DNA of 6,579 nucleotides from Nitrospiraceae bacterium (GTDB lineage Bacteria; Nitrospirota; Nitrospiria; Nitrospirales; Nitrospiraceae), in NCBI GenBank assembly GCA_025934615.1, contig JAICXS010000110.1, positions 1 to 6,579 on the forward strand, in the 5' to 3' direction. Below are positions 6,128 to 6,579 of the stretch, piece by piece. Below the pieces are notes generated by a model. The model did no database searches and was not told the origin of the DNA. It worked only from the letters and a program-made list of their open reading frames with translations. A program made the position numbers and the translations under genes. The stretch's first letter is position 1; each line of letters starts with the position of its first letter.

Positions 6128-6579
6128 TCAAAATTCGACGCCCTTTTGCGCCTTGATCCCTTTTCTAAATGGATGCTTGACCTGTCCCATTTCTGTGACC
6201 AAGTCCGCTTCCTCGATGAGCTCCTGCTTCGCGCCCCGGCCCGTAATCACCACATGTTGGGCAGACGGCCTGGCGCGCAACACGGGCAAGACCTCTGAGA
6301 TGGGCACGTAGTCCTGCTGCAGCGCGATGTTGAATTCATCGAGAATCACCATGGCATAGGCCGGGTCACGCAAGAATTCAGCGGTCGTCGTCCACGCCTT
6401 GAGGGCGAATTCTGTGTCGCGCGCTCGATCTTGCGTCTCCCACGTGTACCCTTCCCCCATGCGTAGGAATGTGACTTGGTCGCCGAAGCTTCTGAGGACC
6501 CGCTCCTCTGCCGTATCGATCGCGCCCTTGATGAACTGAATGATCGCGATTTTCATACCATGGCCGAGGCATCGCAACG
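6128..6579 (-). CDS. cobO: Cob(I)yrinic acid a,c-diamide adenosyltransferase, C-terminal part (cut by right window edge)
   Basis: About 150 residues of a CobO/CobA(BtuR)-type corrinoid ATP:adenosyltransferase, which attaches the 5'-deoxyadenosyl group to cobalt of the reduced corrinoid. Visible blocks: RCLGHGMKIAIIQFIKG, MGEGYTWETQDRARD, VILDEFNIAL, QHVVITGRGA, DLVTEMGQVKHPFRKG and a final IKAQKGVEF, the usual C-terminus of the family. The N-terminal P-loop (normally GNGKGKTT in about the first 40 residues) is missing because the frame continues past the window edge. The TTG near 6577 is therefore an internal leucine codon, not a start. The full family length is about 180-200 residues. It is the first visible gene of the operon and lies 109 bp before the preferred bluB start, or 19 bp before the longest possible bluB frame. 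Confidence 0.93.
   Translation of the reverse strand, partial: LRCLGHGMKIAIIQFIKGAIDTAEERVLRSFGDQVTFLRMGEGYTWETQDRARDTEFALKAWTTTAEFLRDPAYAMVILDEFNIALQQDYVPISEVLPVLRARPSAQHVVITGRGAKQELIEEADLVTEMGQVKHPFRKGIKAQKGVEF

Overview
The window is a contiguous stretch of a late (lower-ligand) adenosylcobalamin biosynthesis operon, with every gene on the minus strand. Transcription therefore runs from high to low coordinates. In that order the genes are: cobO (corrinoid adenosyltransferase, 5' end cut off by the right window edge), bluB (dimethylbenzimidazole synthase), cobU (adenosylcobinamide kinase/guanylyltransferase), cobT (NaMN:DMB phosphoribosyltransferase), cobS (cobalamin 5'-phosphate synthase), cbiB (adenosylcobinamide-phosphate synthase), cobD (L-threonine-O-3-phosphate decarboxylase, called cobC in the Pseudomonas denitrificans naming), cbiZ (adenosylcobinamide amidohydrolase) and cobQ (cobyric acid synthase; only about the first 29 codons before the left edge).

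The genes are very tightly packed. The junctions are: cobO to bluB about 109 bp (or 19 bp with a longer bluB), bluB/cobU 1 bp overlap (TAATG), cobU/cobT 17 bp gap, cobT/cobS 2 bp gap, cobS/cbiB 4 bp overlap (ATGA), cbiB/cobD 4 bp overlap (ATGA), cobD/cbiZ 4 bp overlap (GTGA), cbiZ/cobQ 14 bp overlap. There is no gene-free stretch longer than 300 bases. I see no promoter, terminator, tRNA, mobile element, CRISPR or convincing riboswitch inside, so one polycistronic transcript starting upstream of the right edge is the simplest reading.

How the genes work together (family knowledge): CobO adenosylates the corrinoid and CobQ amidates it to adenosylcobyric acid. CobD makes aminopropanol phosphate and CbiB attaches it. 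CobU activates the product to AdoCbi-GDP. BluB makes the lower base DMB from FMNH2 and O2, CobT turns DMB into alpha-ribazole phosphate, and CobS joins the two halves at the membrane. CbiZ adds a salvage and remodelling branch: it cuts the aminopropanol arm from foreign or incomplete corrinoids to return them to adenosylcobyric acid. The corrin-ring genes and an alpha-ribazole-phosphate phosphatase are not in the window.

Organism: a moderately high-GC bacterium that sees oxygen, since BluB needs O2. The mix of cobO, bluB and a bacterial cbiZ fits several phyla. A Nitrospira-like or proteobacterial source is a guess from impression only and cannot be settled here. I find no wholly undescribed system. 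The points of most interest are the cbiZ gene embedded in a de novo operon and several translation-start details.
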